A stretch of 42,534 nt of DNA, from NCBI GenBank assembly GCA_024641545.1, contig JAHECW010000027.1:1-42534 (forward strand), given 5' to 3'. Each line of letters opens with the position of its first letter. Position 1 is the stretch's first letter. The DNA is from Acidobacteriota bacterium. Its GTDB lineage: Bacteria; Acidobacteriota; Thermoanaerobaculia; Thermoanaerobaculales; Sulfomarinibacteraceae. This document shows positions 15,536 through 27,200 of the stretch, one piece after another. A program made the translations under genes and the position numbers. The notes under the pieces are model-generated. The model ran no database searches. It had not been told where the DNA came from and saw only the letters and a program-made list of their open reading frames with translations.

Positions 15536-17011
15536 ATGATTCGTCTCGGTCTCCGGGCCAGGTTTTTTCTCTATTCGAACTCGCTGATCGCGGCCACCAT
15601 GACCATCGTGACCCTCTTCGCCATGGTCCACGAGCGGAATTCGCAGCATGAGGCCATCGACCAACGGGGGCGGAGCATCGCCGATGCCATGGGAATCCTC
15701 ATCACCGAAGCCCTGGTCCAGGAAGAGCTCGGTCATGTCGAGAATCCGGATTACATCGACAACAGCATCTCGCAGATCGTCAATCGGAATCAGGATCTGA
15801 TGCGCTACGTGGTGGTCTGTGATCCCGACGGGAGGGTGTTCCACGCGACCGATCGGCCGCTCGTCGGAGGATTCTTCCCGCGAGCGCTCGGACCCGACGC
15901 CGTCGCCGGTTCGCCGGTGACGAGCTTCCGGCTCGGGGCGGGTGGCGACCGCATTCTCGAAGTCCGAGCGACCCTCGGCACGGCGCCGGACTTCAGAGGA
16001 TCGCTGGCCATCGGTATCTCGCTCGAGCCCGTCGAGCGACGGGTGGAGGATCTCGCACGCCGGGCCATGGTGGCGGCGATGATTCTCATGCTGGTCAACT
16101 CGGTTCTCACCGCCGTCTATGTCGAGACCCTCATCCGTCCGATCCTCAGCCTCAACCAGACCATGAAACGCGCCGCGCTCGGCAATCTCGGTGTCCGTGC
16201 GACGGCGCGGACGGGTGATGAGGTGGGTGAGTTGGCCGACTCCTTCAATCGCATGATGGACGAACTCGAGGCCGCGCGCGACCGAGAGAAGGTCCAGCGC
16301 GCTCAGCTTGCCCACACCGAGAAGATGGCCGCGGTCGGGACCCTCGCCGCCGGTGTCGCCCACGAAGTCAACAACCCGCTCGCCGGTATTCTCGCCTGCA
16401 TCGAGAACATGAAGGCGGATCCCGAGAACGCGGAAATCAGGAACCGCTACCTCGATCTGATTGTCGACGGCCTCAATCGAATCGAACGCACGGTCACGAC
16501 GCTGCTCAATTTCTCCCGCCAGCGTGAGATGGCTCTCGAAGAGACCTCGCTCAACCACAACCTCAAGCACGTCGTGGAACTGGTAGGCTATCAACTGCGC
16601 CGCGCCGGCATCGAAGTGAAGTTCGACCTCGACGCGAGCGGTGCGGTCGTGATGGCTGATCACTTCCAGATGGAGCAGTTATTCCTCAATCTCGTTCTCA
16701 ATGCGGTGCAATCCATGCCACGCGGGGGTGAACTCTTGCTCCGGACGCGGGTGGGCGAAAATTCGGTTGTCGCAGAGGTGCATGACAGCGGCGGCGGCAT
16801 CCCTGAGGAGATCCGCGACCGGATCTTCGACCCGTTCTTCACAACCCGGGAGGTCGGAGAGGGGACCGGGCTCGGGCTCTCGGTGAGTGACAGCATCACC
16901 GCTGCGCACGGAGGAACGATCGAGGTCAAGTCCACGCTCGATGTCGGGACCATTTTCAAGGTGGAACTCCCGCTGCTGCCGGAGGATGGAGCCAGAGGAG
17001 AGGTCTCATGA
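15536..17011 (+). CDS. Membrane sensor histidine kinase, NtrB/AtoS-like
   Basis: Protein of 491 residues. A first transmembrane helix (about 8-28) and a second (about 178-200) enclose a 145-residue extracytoplasmic sensor region of PAS/Cache size (YVVVCDPDGRVFHATDRPLVGG). A HAMP linker follows (TLIRPILSLNQTMKRAALGNLGVRATARTG region). The phosphoacceptor is His276 in AAGVAHEVNNPLAGIL. The ATPase domain has N box NLVLNAVQSMPRGG, DSGGGIP and GTGLGLSVSD. It should phosphorylate the activator encoded immediately downstream, whose ATG overlaps its stop. An in-frame GTG at 15527 is an alternative start. The sensed signal is unknown. Confidence 0.92.
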   Translation: MIRLGLRARFFLYSNSLIAATMTIVTLFAMVHERNSQHEAIDQRGRSIADAMGILITEALVQEELGHVENPDYIDNSISQIVNRNQDLMRYVVVCDPDGRVFHATDRPLVGGFFPRALGPDAVAGSPVTSFRLGAGGDRILEVRATLGTAPDFRGSLAIGISLEPVERRVEDLARRAMVAAMILMLVNSVLTAVYVETLIRPILSLNQTMKRAALGNLGVRATARTGDEVGELADSFNRMMDELEAARDREKVQRAQLAHTEKMAAVGTLAAGVAHEVNNPLAGILACIENMKADPENAEIRNRYLDLIVDGLNRIERTVTTLLNFSRQREMALEETSLNHNLKHVVELVGYQLRRAGIEVKFDLDASGAVVMADHFQMEQLFLNLVLNAVQSMPRGGELLLRTRVGENSVVAEVHDSGGGIPEEIRDRIFDPFFTTREVGEGTGLGLSVSDSITAAHGGTIEVKSTLDVGTIFKVELPLLPEDGARGEVS

Positions 17012-18387
17012 AGATCGGTGGTCACCGTCTCTTGATCGTCGAGGATGAACCTCTACTCAGAATCACCATGGCGGACGCGCTGCGCAAGGAGGGCTGGACC
17101 GTCGACGTCGCCGAGGACGGTGTCAAGGGAGCGGCTCTTTTCGAGCAGCACCTTCACGACACGGTGCTCTCCGACCTCGTGATGCCGAAGCTCGGGGGGA
17201 TGGAGCTGCTCAAGAGGATCAAGGCGCTCCAACCCGACACCACGGTGGTGATCATCACCGCCCACGGCACGGTCGACCGCGCGGTGGAAGCCATGCGCGA
17301 AGGGGCGTCGGATTTCATCACCAAGCCGTTCTCCATGGCGCAGGTGGTGGTTCGAATCGCAAATGTATGCTCGGTCCGCCTGCTTCGCGAACAGAATGTC
17401 CGTCTCCAGGAGCAGTTGGAGCAGCGGCACTCCTTTTCGTCGATCATCGGCCGCTCCAAGGCGATGCACGAGGTCTTCGACCTGATCCGGTTGGTGGCCG
17501 ACTCCGAAGCTTCGGTGCTCATTCACGGCGAGAGCGGAACCGGCAAGGAGATGGTGGCGTCGGCGATCCACTTCAACTCGGGGCGCCGGGCCAAACCCTA
17601 CATCCGAGTGAGCTGCGCCTCTCTGCCGGAATCGCTCATCGAGTCCGAGCTCTTCGGGTACGAGAAGGGCGCCTTCACCGGAGCCAGCGAGCGCCGGATC
17701 GGGCGATTCGAGGCGGCGAGCAGCGGCACGCTCTTCCTCGACGAGATCGGTGAGCTCCCCCTGAGCTTCCAGGTCAAGCTGCTCCGCGTGCTCCAGGAAC
17801 GCCAGATCGAGCGTCTCGGTTCTAACCGGCCCATCGATGTCGATGTACGATTCGTGTCGGCATCCCTGCGCCCCCTGGAAGAAGAAATCAAAGCTGGTCG
17901 TTTTCGCGAGGATCTCTATTTCAGGGTGAACACCGTCGCCATCCACCTGCCCCCGCTGCGCGATCGGCGGGAGGATATCTCCCTCCTGGCGCAGGCCTTT
18001 CTCGTCGAATTCTCGAACGAGCGGGCACGAGACATCGAAGGATTCTCGGACGAAGTGATCGGTCTCTTCGAGGCCCACTCCTGGCCCGGCAACGTCCGCG
18101 AGTTGCGGAACGTCGTCGAAAGAGCGGTGCTCTTTTGTCGCGGCCCCGTGATCACGGCCGACGACCTGCCCATCGCCCTTCGCGGCGAGGACCGCAAGGT
18201 CCTGCGGCCCTCTCAGGGCCGGATCGAGCCGCTCCAGATGGCGGTCGAGCGAGCCGAGGTCGAGGCGATCCAGGCGGCGCTGCAATCGACCAACGGGCGG
18301 CGGGCCGAAGCTGCCGAGCTCCTCGGTATCTCGCGCAAGACCCTGTGGGAGAAGATCAAGAACCTCGACATCTCGGTCGACTTCTGA
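17008..18387 (+). CDS. NtrC-type sigma-54-dependent response regulator
   Basis: Protein of 459 residues. The receiver domain (1-125) has its phosphoacceptor at Asp56 (LSDLVMPKLGG) and the conserved Lys in DFITKPFSM. The AAA+ domain has Walker A GESGTGKE, the intact sigma-54 contact loop GAFTGA, and Walker B TLFLDEIGELPL. A Fis-type DNA-binding helix-turn-helix closes the protein (NGRRAEAAELLGISRKTLWEKIKNL). It is therefore a competent activator of sigma-54 promoters. The start overlaps the kinase stop (ATGA). The one clear sigma-54 promoter in the window, at 4972-4987 before the dsrMKJOP operon, is its most obvious candidate target. Confidence 0.95.
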   Translation: MKIGGHRLLIVEDEPLLRITMADALRKEGWTVDVAEDGVKGAALFEQHLHDTVLSDLVMPKLGGMELLKRIKALQPDTTVVIITAHGTVDRAVEAMREGASDFITKPFSMAQVVVRIANVCSVRLLREQNVRLQEQLEQRHSFSSIIGRSKAMHEVFDLIRLVADSEASVLIHGESGTGKEMVASAIHFNSGRRAKPYIRVSCASLPESLIESELFGYEKGAFTGASERRIGRFEAASSGTLFLDEIGELPLSFQVKLLRVLQERQIERLGSNRPIDVDVRFVSASLRPLEEEIKAGRFREDLYFRVNTVAIHLPPLRDRREDISLLAQAFLVEFSNERARDIEGFSDEVIGLFEAHSWPGNVRELRNVVERAVLFCRGPVITADDLPIALRGEDRKVLRPSQGRIEPLQMAVERAEVEAIQAALQSTNGRRAEAAELLGISRKTLWEKIKNLDISVDF

Positions 18388-18450
18388 TTCTCGATTGGAT
18401 CTTGTGAAAACGGAGACAAGGGCGACTATACTTGCCCGGTGAGGGGCACT

Positions 18451-19815
18451 ATGCGGTCTTTCTTGGGTATTGCACTCGTTCTTTTGTTGGCGTTATCAGT
18501 CCTGGTTCTGCCGGCGGCGGCAGAAGAGGGTAGCGAGGAGAAGGCGCCCAACTCCATCCTCGCGAAGTACGACAAGGGCTTCCGCTTCACCACCCGAGAC
18601 GGTCGCTACGCGCTCCGCATCAACGGTCTGCTTCAGGCCCGGTACACCTATGTCGACTACGACCCCGAGATCCGCTACAACCAGGAGGATTACTCCAACC
18701 TGTACCTCCGCCGCGCCCGGCTCTTCTTTTCCGGCAACGCCGGCGGCAAGCGGCTGACCTACCTGTTCCACGTCCAGCTCGAGCCCAGCCAGGGGCTCAG
18801 CGCCAACGACCTCTGGGTCGAGTACGAGTTCACCGACCTGCTCCGGGTCGGGATCGGGCGCAACAAGATCTCGTACGGCCTCGAGATGCTCAACTCGGGC
18901 TCGGCGCTGGGGATGGTCGAGCGCTCGCTGATGTACGGCGAGACGGACATCGACGTCGGCTCGGACTCGGCGCCGGGGCCGAGGTACCCGGGCGGCGGCA
19001 CCCAGCGCTTCGGATTGAGCTGGATCGCGCCGAACGGTTTCGCCACCGGCGGCCTGAACCTGTTCCGGTCGCAGGGGATCCAGCTCCGGGGCGAGCGCGG
19101 CGCCGACAACCGGCCGGGCTTCGAGTACCAGCTCGGTATCTGGCAGGGACGCGGCACCAATTCGGCGGCCAACCAGGGCAACGACCACCTGGTGTCGCTG
19201 CGGGTCGGCTTCCACCCGTTCGGGTGGATCGACTGGAAGGTCGTCGGCGACGTCGACTTCACCGAGCGGTTCAAGCTCGCGGTCATCGGCTCGATCTACC
19301 GCGACAGCACCGACCAACCGGTGGCGTTCGAAGAGAGCGGCTACAACCTGGCGTTGCTCGCCCGTTGGCGCGGCTGGTCGGTCGACATGGAGTGGGCCAC
19401 CGAGTCGTTCGACTACCGGGAACCACGCGCCACCTACGACCGCGACGGCTGGCGGGCGAGCCTCGGCTGGTTCGTGGTGCCGAAGAAGTGGGAGCTGAGG
19501 ACCCGCTACGCCGAGATTGAGCGACTCAACGACCCGACCTACCGCCGGGCGGTGGACTCGCAGCTCGGGGTCCCCCAGGTGTGGGACGGCAGCGACTGGA
19601 CGCCCGCGCTCGAGGCCAAGATCTCGGAGATCACCGTCGCCGCGAGCGTCTTCGTCCTGGAGTGGCGAAACCGGCTGATCGTCGATGTGTCGCAGCTGCG
19701 GCGCGAGTTCGCGGCCGACCCGGAAGCGGTCATCGACGGTGAGCCGGGGCCGATCACCAAGGCGCGCGACCAGGTCGACCACCGGATTCGCCTGATGGTG
19801 CAGCTGGGCTTTTGA
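18451..19815 (+). CDS. OprO/OprP-like outer-membrane porin
   Basis: Protein of 454 residues starting with a Sec signal peptide (MRSFLGIALVLLLALSVLVLPAAAEE). The mature part is rich in alternating aromatic and polar residues and glycine typical of outer-membrane beta strands (YALRINGLLQARYTYVDYDP, NLYLRRARLFFSGNAGGKRLTY) and ends in the C-terminal aromatic signature MVQLGF. The LRRARL and NDLWVEYEF segments match phosphate-selective porin O/P proteins. It likely lets anions through the outer membrane; whether sulfur anions are the natural substrate is speculation from context. The ATG at 18451 is preferred for its GAGGGG site; an upstream GTG at 18439 is in frame. Confidence 0.88.
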   Translation: MRSFLGIALVLLLALSVLVLPAAAEEGSEEKAPNSILAKYDKGFRFTTRDGRYALRINGLLQARYTYVDYDPEIRYNQEDYSNLYLRRARLFFSGNAGGKRLTYLFHVQLEPSQGLSANDLWVEYEFTDLLRVGIGRNKISYGLEMLNSGSALGMVERSLMYGETDIDVGSDSAPGPRYPGGGTQRFGLSWIAPNGFATGGLNLFRSQGIQLRGERGADNRPGFEYQLGIWQGRGTNSAANQGNDHLVSLRVGFHPFGWIDWKVVGDVDFTERFKLAVIGSIYRDSTDQPVAFEESGYNLALLARWRGWSVDMEWATESFDYREPRATYDRDGWRASLGWFVVPKKWELRTRYAEIERLNDPTYRRAVDSQLGVPQVWDGSDWTPALEAKISEITVAASVFVLEWRNRLIVDVSQLRREFAADPEAVIDGEPGPITKARDQVDHRIRLMVQLGF

Positions 19816-19875
19816 CCCTCCCGCCGCAGCCGATCCGCCTGCGATGTTCGGCGACCGTTGCGTCTTTGCGGTTTC

Positions 19876-20940
19876 CTAATCTCCCAGACCCAGGCGCGAG
19901 CCGTCGTAGCGGTCGCGGGTGACCTCGTCGCACCACGCTCGATTGGCGAGGTACCACTCGACCGTGGTTCGCAGGCCCGCGCCGAAATCGTGGTCGGGCG
20001 TCCAGCCGAGCTCCTTCTCGATCCTCGACGCATCAATGGCGTAACGCTGGTCGTGCCCCGGCCTGTCGGTCACGAAAGTGACGAGATCGCGACGCGAGGA
20101 GCCATCGGGCCGCGGCACCAGTTCGTCCACCAGATCACAGATCGTGTGGACCACGTCGAGGTTGGTCTTCTCGTTGTGGCCGCCGATGTTGTAGGTCCGG
20201 CCGACCTCTCCACGGCGAACGATGAGGTCGATGGCGCGGCAGTGGTCCTCGACAAAGAGCCAGTCGCGGACGTTGGATCCGTCGCCGTAGACCGGGAGCG
20301 AGCGCTCCGCGACCGCATTGGCGATGATGAGCGGAATGAGTTTTTCCGGGAACTGATACGGCCCGTAGTTGTTCGAGCAATTGGACAGGGTCACGGGAAG
20401 CCGGTAGGTCCGGTGCCATGCTCGGACCAGGTGATCGGAGGCCGCTTTGGACGCCGAGTAAGGGCTCGACGGGTCGTAGGGTGTGCCCTCGGTGAAAAAC
20501 CCGTCGGTGCCGAGCGAGCCGAAGACCTCATCGGTCGAGATGTGGTGAAAGCGAACATCGTTGCGGTCGCCCCAGAGCGCGCGGGCGGCCTCGAGGAGAT
20601 TGGCGGTGCCGCGAATATTGGTGTCGATGAAGTCCAGGGGACCGTCGATGGAGCGATCGACGTGGCTCTCGGCGGCGAAATGGACCACCGTATCGACGGC
20701 ATGATCCGAGAAGATGCGGCGGACGAACCCGGCGTCGCGGATGTCACCCTCGACGAAGACGTATCTCTCGCCGTAGGTCTCCACGACCCGGCGCTGGCTC
20801 GCCGGGTGACCGGCGTAGGTCAGGGCATCGAGATTGACCACATGAAGCCCGGGGTCGGCCTCGAGAGCGATCGGCAGGTAGTTGCAGCCGATGAATCCGG
20901 CGCCGCCGGTGACCAGCATGTGGCGGGGAGTGTGGGTCAT
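19876..20940 (-). CDS. rfbB: dTDP-glucose 4,6-dehydratase
   Basis: Protein of 354 residues of the extended short-chain dehydrogenase family, converting dTDP-glucose to dTDP-4-keto-6-deoxyglucose. The NAD motif is [11 protein letters not shown] at the N-terminus. The catalytic YxxxK is in [12 protein letters not shown], and [11 protein letters not shown] carries the other active-site residues. [12 protein letters not shown] is diagnostic for RmlB. The start [15 protein letters not shown] is chosen over an open upstream extension that runs into rfbC. Its ATG overlaps the rfbC stop by four bases. It is the last gene of rfbA-rfbC-rfbB, supplying activated deoxysugar for surface polysaccharide. 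No rfbD is present here. Confidence 0.96.
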   Translation of the reverse strand: MTHTPRHMLVTGGAGFIGCNYLPIALEADPGLHVVNLDALTYAGHPASQRRVVETYGERYVFVEGDIRDAGFVRRIFSDHAVDTVVHFAAESHVDRSIDGPLDFIDTNIRGTANLLEAARALWGDRNDVRFHHISTDEVFGSLGTDGFFTEGTPYDPSSPYSASKAASDHLVRAWHRTYRLPVTLSNCSNNYGPYQFPEKLIPLIIANAVAERSLPVYGDGSNVRDWLFVEDHCRAIDLIVRRGEVGRTYNIGGHNEKTNLDVVHTICDLVDELVPRPDGSSRRDLVTFVTDRPGHDQRYAIDASRIEKELGWTPDHDFGAGLRTTVEWYLANRAWCDEVTRDRYDGSRLGLGD

Positions 20941-21500
20941 GGGCTGTACCTCGGAAGATCGCTGTCCGACGTGTCCTCGAGGCGGGGCCAGGCGAGGTCG
21001 CGATCCGACAACACGAGTTCGAGACCATCGAAAGGCCAGTCGATGGCGATGGACCGGTCGTCCCAACGGATCCCGCGTTCCTCTTCGGGGGCGTAGAAAT
21101 CCGAACACTTGTACTGGAACTCGGCGATCTCGGAGAGAACCAGAAATCCGTGGCCGAAACCGGGCGGTGCAAAGAGCATCCGCCGGTTGTCTTCGCTGAG
21201 TTCCGCACCCACCCAGCGCCCGAACGACGGACTGCCGCGGCGCAGGTCGACCACCACGTCGAAAACCCGGCCCCGGGTTGCCCGGACGAGCTTGGCCTGG
21301 GGTCGGCCGAGTTGGTAGTGGAGGCCGCGAAGCACGCCCGCCCGAGAACGCGAGTGATTGTCCTGGACAAAGTCGTGTTCGATGCCGAGCGCGGCGAAGC
21401 GGTCCTTGTGATAGCTCTCCATGAAGAAGCCCCGGTGGTCGCCGTGAACCACCGGCTCGATCAGGCAGACGCCGTCAATGGCGGTGTCGATCCTTCGCAT
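20937..21500 (-). CDS. rfbC: dTDP-4-dehydrorhamnose 3,5-epimerase
   Basis: Protein of 187 residues of the RmlC cupin family. Recognised motifs are [35 protein letters not shown] (with the catalytic His of RGLHYQ) and [13 protein letters not shown]. It epimerises the 4-keto-6-deoxy sugar made by RfbB. It lies directly after rfbA and overlaps rfbB by four bases, so the three are one operon on the minus strand. Confidence 0.96.
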   Translation of the reverse strand: MRRIDTAIDGVCLIEPVVHGDHRGFFMESYHKDRFAALGIEHDFVQDNHSRSRAGVLRGLHYQLGRPQAKLVRATRGRVFDVVVDLRRGSPSFGRWVGAELSEDNRRMLFAPPGFGHGFLVLSEIAEFQYKCSDFYAPEEERGIRWDDRSIAIDWPFDGLELVLSDRDLAWPRLEDTSDSDLPRYSP

Positions 21501-22376
21501 TCAGCTCTCCGCGCGGGCGAGCACCTCTCTGAGGTAGTCGCCGTAGCTCGATGTGCCGGCCGCTTCGGCTTCGCTGCGGAACTCGTCGGTGGTGATCCAA
21601 CCGCGGGACCACGCGATTTCTTGGAGACAGCCGACCTTGAGCCCCTGTCGTTCCTCGATCGCCTGGATAAAGCTCGACGCCTCGATCAGGCTCTTGTGGG
21701 TGCCGGCGTCGAGCCAGGCATAGCCGCGACCGAGCACTTCGACCTCGAGCTCGGCGCGATCGAGATAGAGCCGGTTCAAGTCGGTGATTTCGAGTTCACC
21801 GCGGGAGCTCGGCTCGAGCTCGGCCGCGAGGGCACAGACATCGGGACCGTAGAAGTAGAGTCCGGGCACGGCGTAGTTGCTGCGCGGTTTGGCGGGCTTT
21901 TCCTCCAGCGACAGGGCGCGCCCGTTCTCGTCGAACTCGACAACCCCATAGCTTCGCGGGTCGCGGACCCAGTATCCGAAGATCCGCGCGCCGCTCACGA
22001 GTCTGGCGGATCGCTGGAGCATTTCCGAAAGACCGTGTCCATAGAGGACGTTGTCGCCGAGGACCAGGCACACGGTGTCGCCGTCGAGAAACTCCCGGCC
22101 GAGGATAAAGGCCTGAGCGAGACCTTCCGGTCGCGGCTGCTCGCAGTAGGCGAAACGCATCCCGAACCGACTCCCGTCGCCGAGCAGCTCGCGGTAGTCG
22201 GGCAGGTCCTTCGGGGTCGAGATGATCAGGACTTCACGAATCCCGGCGAGCATGAGAAGGCTCAGCGGGTAGTAGATCATGGGCTTGTCGTAAACCGGCA
22301 AAAGCTGCTTGCTGACCACGCGGGTGACCGGATGAAGCCGGGTGCCGGAGCCCCCGGCAAGGACTATGCCTTTCAT
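21501..22376 (-). CDS. rfbA: Glucose-1-phosphate thymidylyltransferase
   Basis: Protein of 291 residues that makes dTDP-glucose from dTTP and glucose-1-phosphate. The nucleotidyltransferase signature [11 protein letters not shown] starts at residue 8, followed by [28 protein letters not shown] and [12 protein letters not shown] are also typical of RmlA. The start MKGIVLAGG is preceded by GGAGG with seven-base spacing. An upstream in-frame extension to 22427 is open but lacks such a site. It is the first gene of the rfb operon, transcribed away from the HD-GYP gene. Confidence 0.96.
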   Translation of the reverse strand: MKGIVLAGGSGTRLHPVTRVVSKQLLPVYDKPMIYYPLSLLMLAGIREVLIISTPKDLPDYRELLGDGSRFGMRFAYCEQPRPEGLAQAFILGREFLDGDTVCLVLGDNVLYGHGLSEMLQRSARLVSGARIFGYWVRDPRSYGVVEFDENGRALSLEEKPAKPRSNYAVPGLYFYGPDVCALAAELEPSSRGELEITDLNRLYLDRAELEVEVLGRGYAWLDAGTHKSLIEASSFIQAIEERQGLKVGCLQEIAWSRGWITTDEFRSEAEAAGTSSYGDYLREVLARAES

Positions 22377-22619
22377 GCAATCCTCCATCAAGACGCCGGC
22401 CCTTCGGCTCGGTTCTGCCGCTCGCAACGCAAAGCGATGTCAGCGCTTTTCCGAGTGGCTCGTCTGCCGTGCCGCAAGGTGCGGGATGCGACCTCGGAGT
22501 CTAACACGTCCTTTTCTCCGGCAGCAGATCAGACCGGGAGCTTCCATCGGACCCGCGGGAGAGTGTAAAATAGGCCATCCGTTTGATCGAGTTGCTGTTA
22601 CCATAAGGACGAGGGGGCG

Positions 22620-23595
22620 ATGAGCGAAAGCCGCGGAACCGTACTGGCAGTCGACGACGACCCGGGCGCCTTGTCCGCACTTGCCGACGCGCTTGGCACG
22701 CTGGGCTTCGATGTGGTTCAAGCGGCTGACGGAGCCACGGCTCTCGAGGTCGCCAAAGCGCAGCAGCCCGATGTCGTTCTCCTCGACGTCCAGATGCCCG
22801 GGATGGACGGGTTCGAAGTCTGTCGCCGACTCAAATCACAGCCTGAGCTTCTCCTCGTGCCGGTGGTGTTTCTCACCGGCCACGGATCGCGGCGGGCGAG
22901 GCTCGAGGGACTCGAGGCCGGCGCCACCGATTTTCTCAACAAACCGTGTGATCTTGTCGAGCTCGAGGTTCGGGTTCGGAATCTGGTCAATTTTCGCCGG
23001 CTCACCACCGAGCTCGACTCGGCGGAGCAGATGGTTTTCTCCATCGCCCGGGTGGTCGAGGCGCGGGACCAGGACACCGGCGACCACTGCGAGCGGCTGA
23101 CCCGGCTGGGTGTCGGTCTCGGCGAGCGGCTCGGTCTCGACCCGGAGCTGATCACGGCCCTGCGGCGGGGCGGCTATCTCCATGATCTCGGCAAGATCGG
23201 CATTCCCGACGAGGTCCTGCTCAAACCCGGCAAGCTGACCCCCGACGAGTGGACGGTGATGAAACGGCACGTCGAGATCGGCGTCGAGATCTGTTCGCCG
23301 TTGCGCAGCCTCAAGCCGGTGCTGCCACTGATCCGCCATCACCATGAGCGGTTTGACGGATCCGGGTACCCCGATGGCCTGTCGGGAGAGGAGATCCCCC
23401 TCTTGGCCAGGGTCTTTCAGGTTGTCGACGTCTACGATGCCCTGACTGTGGACCGCTGCTACCGTGACGCCATGTCGGTCGATGAAGCCGTGTCGGTGGT
23501 CAGGGAAGAAACCGAAAAGGGCTTCTGGGACCCGCAGATCGTCGACGAATTCTTCGCCATGCTCGAGGAGGATGAGCACGCGCCACCGTCCAAGG

Positions 23596-23603
<8 letters not shown>
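22620..23603 (+). CDS. HD-GYP response regulator, RpfG-like cyclic-di-GMP phosphodiesterase
   Basis: Cytoplasmic protein of 327 residues. The receiver domain (1-125) contains the acidic pair VDDDPGA, phosphoacceptor Asp in LLDVQMPGMDG and Lys in DFLNKP. The output is an HD-GYP domain with YLHDLGKIGIPDE, the metal-binding HHHERFDGSGYPDG and VDVYDALT. With all metal ligands present it should hydrolyse cyclic di-GMP. No cognate kinase is adjacent. The ATG follows GAGGGGG. It is divergent from rfbA (243-base gap) and its last bases overlap the convergent aspartase gene by eight. Confidence 0.94.
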
Positions 23604-25455
<1,852 letters not shown>

Positions 25456-25499
25456 CTGAAGGCCTCCGGGCGACACGCTAGCACGACAGCACGTTCGGC

Positions 25500-25645
25500 G
25501 GCGCGTGCCTGGCGTTCGGGGCACAAAGGGCAGCGTGCGGCGGCGGTGCCTGGCTCTCATTTTCGTCCGAAGAAAATGGTGCCTGGCATCTGCTCGGGAA
25601 CACCGATGAAAGAGTCATGTTCGGGAACGCGCTCCGGGAAACGTC
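25500..25645. repeat. REP-like palindromic repeat, copy 1
   Basis: The gene-free stretch 25456-25815 holds three TGCCTGGC boxes (25506-25513, 25547-25554, 25580-25587). Between the last two is a hairpin CATTTTC (25558-25564) / GAAAATG (25572-25578). The boxes and the following GCTCGGGAACA and GAACGCGCTCCGGG segments recur at 29600-29710, with different stem bases that still pair. The remainder of the stretch shows only a run of nine C residues (25686-25694) and no gene. Confidence 0.7.
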
Positions 25646-25815
25646 AATCCGAACCCGGTCTCCTCATCGCGGTTGCCCGTGACTGCCCCCCCCCAACGAT
25701 ATTTGGGCCCGGGACGATTTGCGTGCTGGCAAGGGGATGGTTCCCAAAATCGTTCGAGACGGCACGTCCGATCGAGGCGAGGTGTGCATGCTCTCGAGGT
25801 CACGCGACCGCCCCC

Positions 25816-25864
25816 TTGACATTCGGTTATCGGTGACATAGTGTATTACATCAGCGACACACTA
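25816..25864 (+). promoter_or_regulatory. Promoter and operator of the GntR-ABC operon
   Basis: TTGACA (25816-25821) is a perfect -35 box, followed after 17 bases by TAGTGT (25839-25844) as a weak -10. The -10 is one arm of an exact inverted repeat, TAGTGT-N14-ACACTA (25839-25864), similar to operators of YtrA-type GntR regulators. An AAGGAG ribosome site starts at 25864. Binding of the first gene's product would block this promoter, so autorepression is likely. Confidence 0.65.
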
Positions 25865-25875
25865 AGGAGTCTTCC

Positions 25876-26283
25876 ATGCTCGGCCTGCTTGACATCGACC
25901 CCGCCGCCGCCGCCCCGATCTGGCGCCAGATCGAGGACGGGATGCGGCGGTTGGTGGCGTCCGGCGCGCTTCCGGTGGGAACTGCGGTCCCGTCGGTGCG
26001 CGAGCTCGCCCGCGAGCTGCGGATCAACCCGGCGACGGTCTCCAAGGCCTACCAACGGTTGACCGCCGACGGCGCCCTCGAGGTCAGGCGTGGCGAGGGG
26101 ACGTTCGTCGCGGAAAGACCGGCCGGGGCCCTGGCCGATGAACGCGAACGGCTGCTCGCGGACGGCGCGACGAGTTTTGTCGAGGCCGCGATCTCCATGG
26201 GTGTCGCCAAAAACGATGCGATCGCTGCGATTTCGGCGGCGTGGAGGGAAATCAAAGACGCCGCCGATGGAGGAAAGCCATGA
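25876..26283 (+). CDS. GntR-family (YtrA-type) transcriptional regulator
   Basis: Protein of 135 residues with an N-terminal winged helix of GntR type (PIWRQIEDGMRRLVASGAL, then SVRELARELRINPATVSKAYQRLTADG and the wing RRGEGTFVA). The short helical C-terminus replaces a full ligand-binding domain, as in the YtrA subfamily, which commonly controls adjacent ABC transporters. A palindrome lies just upstream. Its TGA overlaps the ATPase ATG, so regulator and transporter are one operon. Confidence 0.92.
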   Translation: MLGLLDIDPAAAAPIWRQIEDGMRRLVASGALPVGTAVPSVRELARELRINPATVSKAYQRLTADGALEVRRGEGTFVAERPAGALADERERLLADGATSFVEAAISMGVAKNDAIAAISAAWREIKDAADGGKP

Positions 26284-27200
26284 GCACCACCGCCGATCCA
26301 CTGGTCATCGACCACCTGACGGTGCGCTACGGAAGGGTCACCGCCGTCGATGATCTGAGTTTCTCGGTTCCGCGGGGCGAGGTCTACACGCTTCTCGGCC
26401 GCAACGGCGCCGGAAAGTCGTCGACGATCTCCTGCCTCGTGGGTCAACGCAAGGCTGCGTCCGGTGGGTGCCGGATCTTCGGTATCGACACGTGGCGGGG
26501 CCGGCGGCACGTGATGGCGCGGGTCGGCCTCGTTCCCGAGACGCCCGACATGCCCCCCGGCGCCTCGGCCCGGGAGCTCGGTCGTTTTCTCGGCCGGATC
26601 CGACCGGTGTGGAACGCCGAAGACTACGAAAAACGGCTCGACCGGGTCGGCGTTCCGCGTCGCCTGCCGTCGGGCAGCCTCTCGAAGGGTCAACGGCGTC
26701 AGCTCGCCCTGGCCGCCGCGCTGGCGGCCGAACCCGAGGTGCTCATCCTCGACGACCCGACCCTGGGCCTCGACGCAGTGGTGAGGAGAACCCTCTTCGA
26801 GGAGCTCGTCGGCGAGCTCGCGGATCGCGGCACCACCGTTCTCGTGACCACCCACGACCTCACCGGGATCGAGGGCATCGCCGACCGGGTGGGCATCATG
26901 CAGCACGGGAAGCTCGTCTACGACGAGACCATGGACGGGCTCAAGGCACGGTTTCGTCGTCTCCGCTGTGTACGCGGCGCGGCGACAACGACCGATGAGG
27001 TCGAGCGGGCGCTCGCCGCCCTCGAGCCGACGGAAACGCGTCTTGTCGGCGCCCGCGTGGATGCGGTCATCGGCCGGGCCGATCACGCCGCCGTCGCCCG
27101 GTTCAAGGAGACGGTCGGGATCACCGAGGTGGAAGTGGAACCCCTCTCGCTCGAGGAGATCTTCGTCGCCCTGTGCGGCGATGGTCAAGGGGGTGCGTGA
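26280..27200 (+). CDS. ABC transporter ATP-binding protein
   Basis: Cytoplasmic ATPase of 306 residues. Walker A is LLGRNGAGKSST, the signature is LSKGQRRQLALAAAL, Walker B is LILDDPTLGLD and the switch histidine is in VTTHDL. The C-terminal 90 residues form the extra domain seen in CcmA/drug-efflux type ATPases. The chosen ATG overlaps the regulator stop (ATGA). It pairs with the membrane protein encoded immediately downstream. The transported substrate cannot be read. Confidence 0.94.
   Translation: MSTTADPLVIDHLTVRYGRVTAVDDLSFSVPRGEVYTLLGRNGAGKSSTISCLVGQRKAASGGCRIFGIDTWRGRRHVMARVGLVPETPDMPPGASARELGRFLGRIRPVWNAEDYEKRLDRVGVPRRLPSGSLSKGQRRQLALAAALAAEPEVLILDDPTLGLDAVVRRTLFEELVGELADRGTTVLVTTHDLTGIEGIADRVGIMQHGKLVYDETMDGLKARFRRLRCVRGAATTTDEVERALAALEPTETRLVGARVDAVIGRADHAAVARFKETVGITEVEVEPLSLEEIFVALCGDGQGGA

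Noticed and set aside
15495-15539. Fourteen-codon ORF ending on the kinase start codon
   Set aside because: It has a stop-start overlap, but it is very short and lacks a ribosome site or recognisable motif.
18402-18432. Sigma-70 promoter before the porin (TTGTGA and TATACT)
   Set aside because: The spacer is 19 bases, too long for confidence, although TATACT alone is a fair -10 box.
19858-22568. Plus-strand open frames across the rfb operon
   Set aside because: They are shadows of rfbA, rfbC and rfbB, which have full-length, motif-complete products on the minus strand.
25686-25694. Run of nine C residues as a phase-variation tract
   Set aside because: It is not inside a gene and does not lie in the spacer of the nearby promoter, so it has no evident target.
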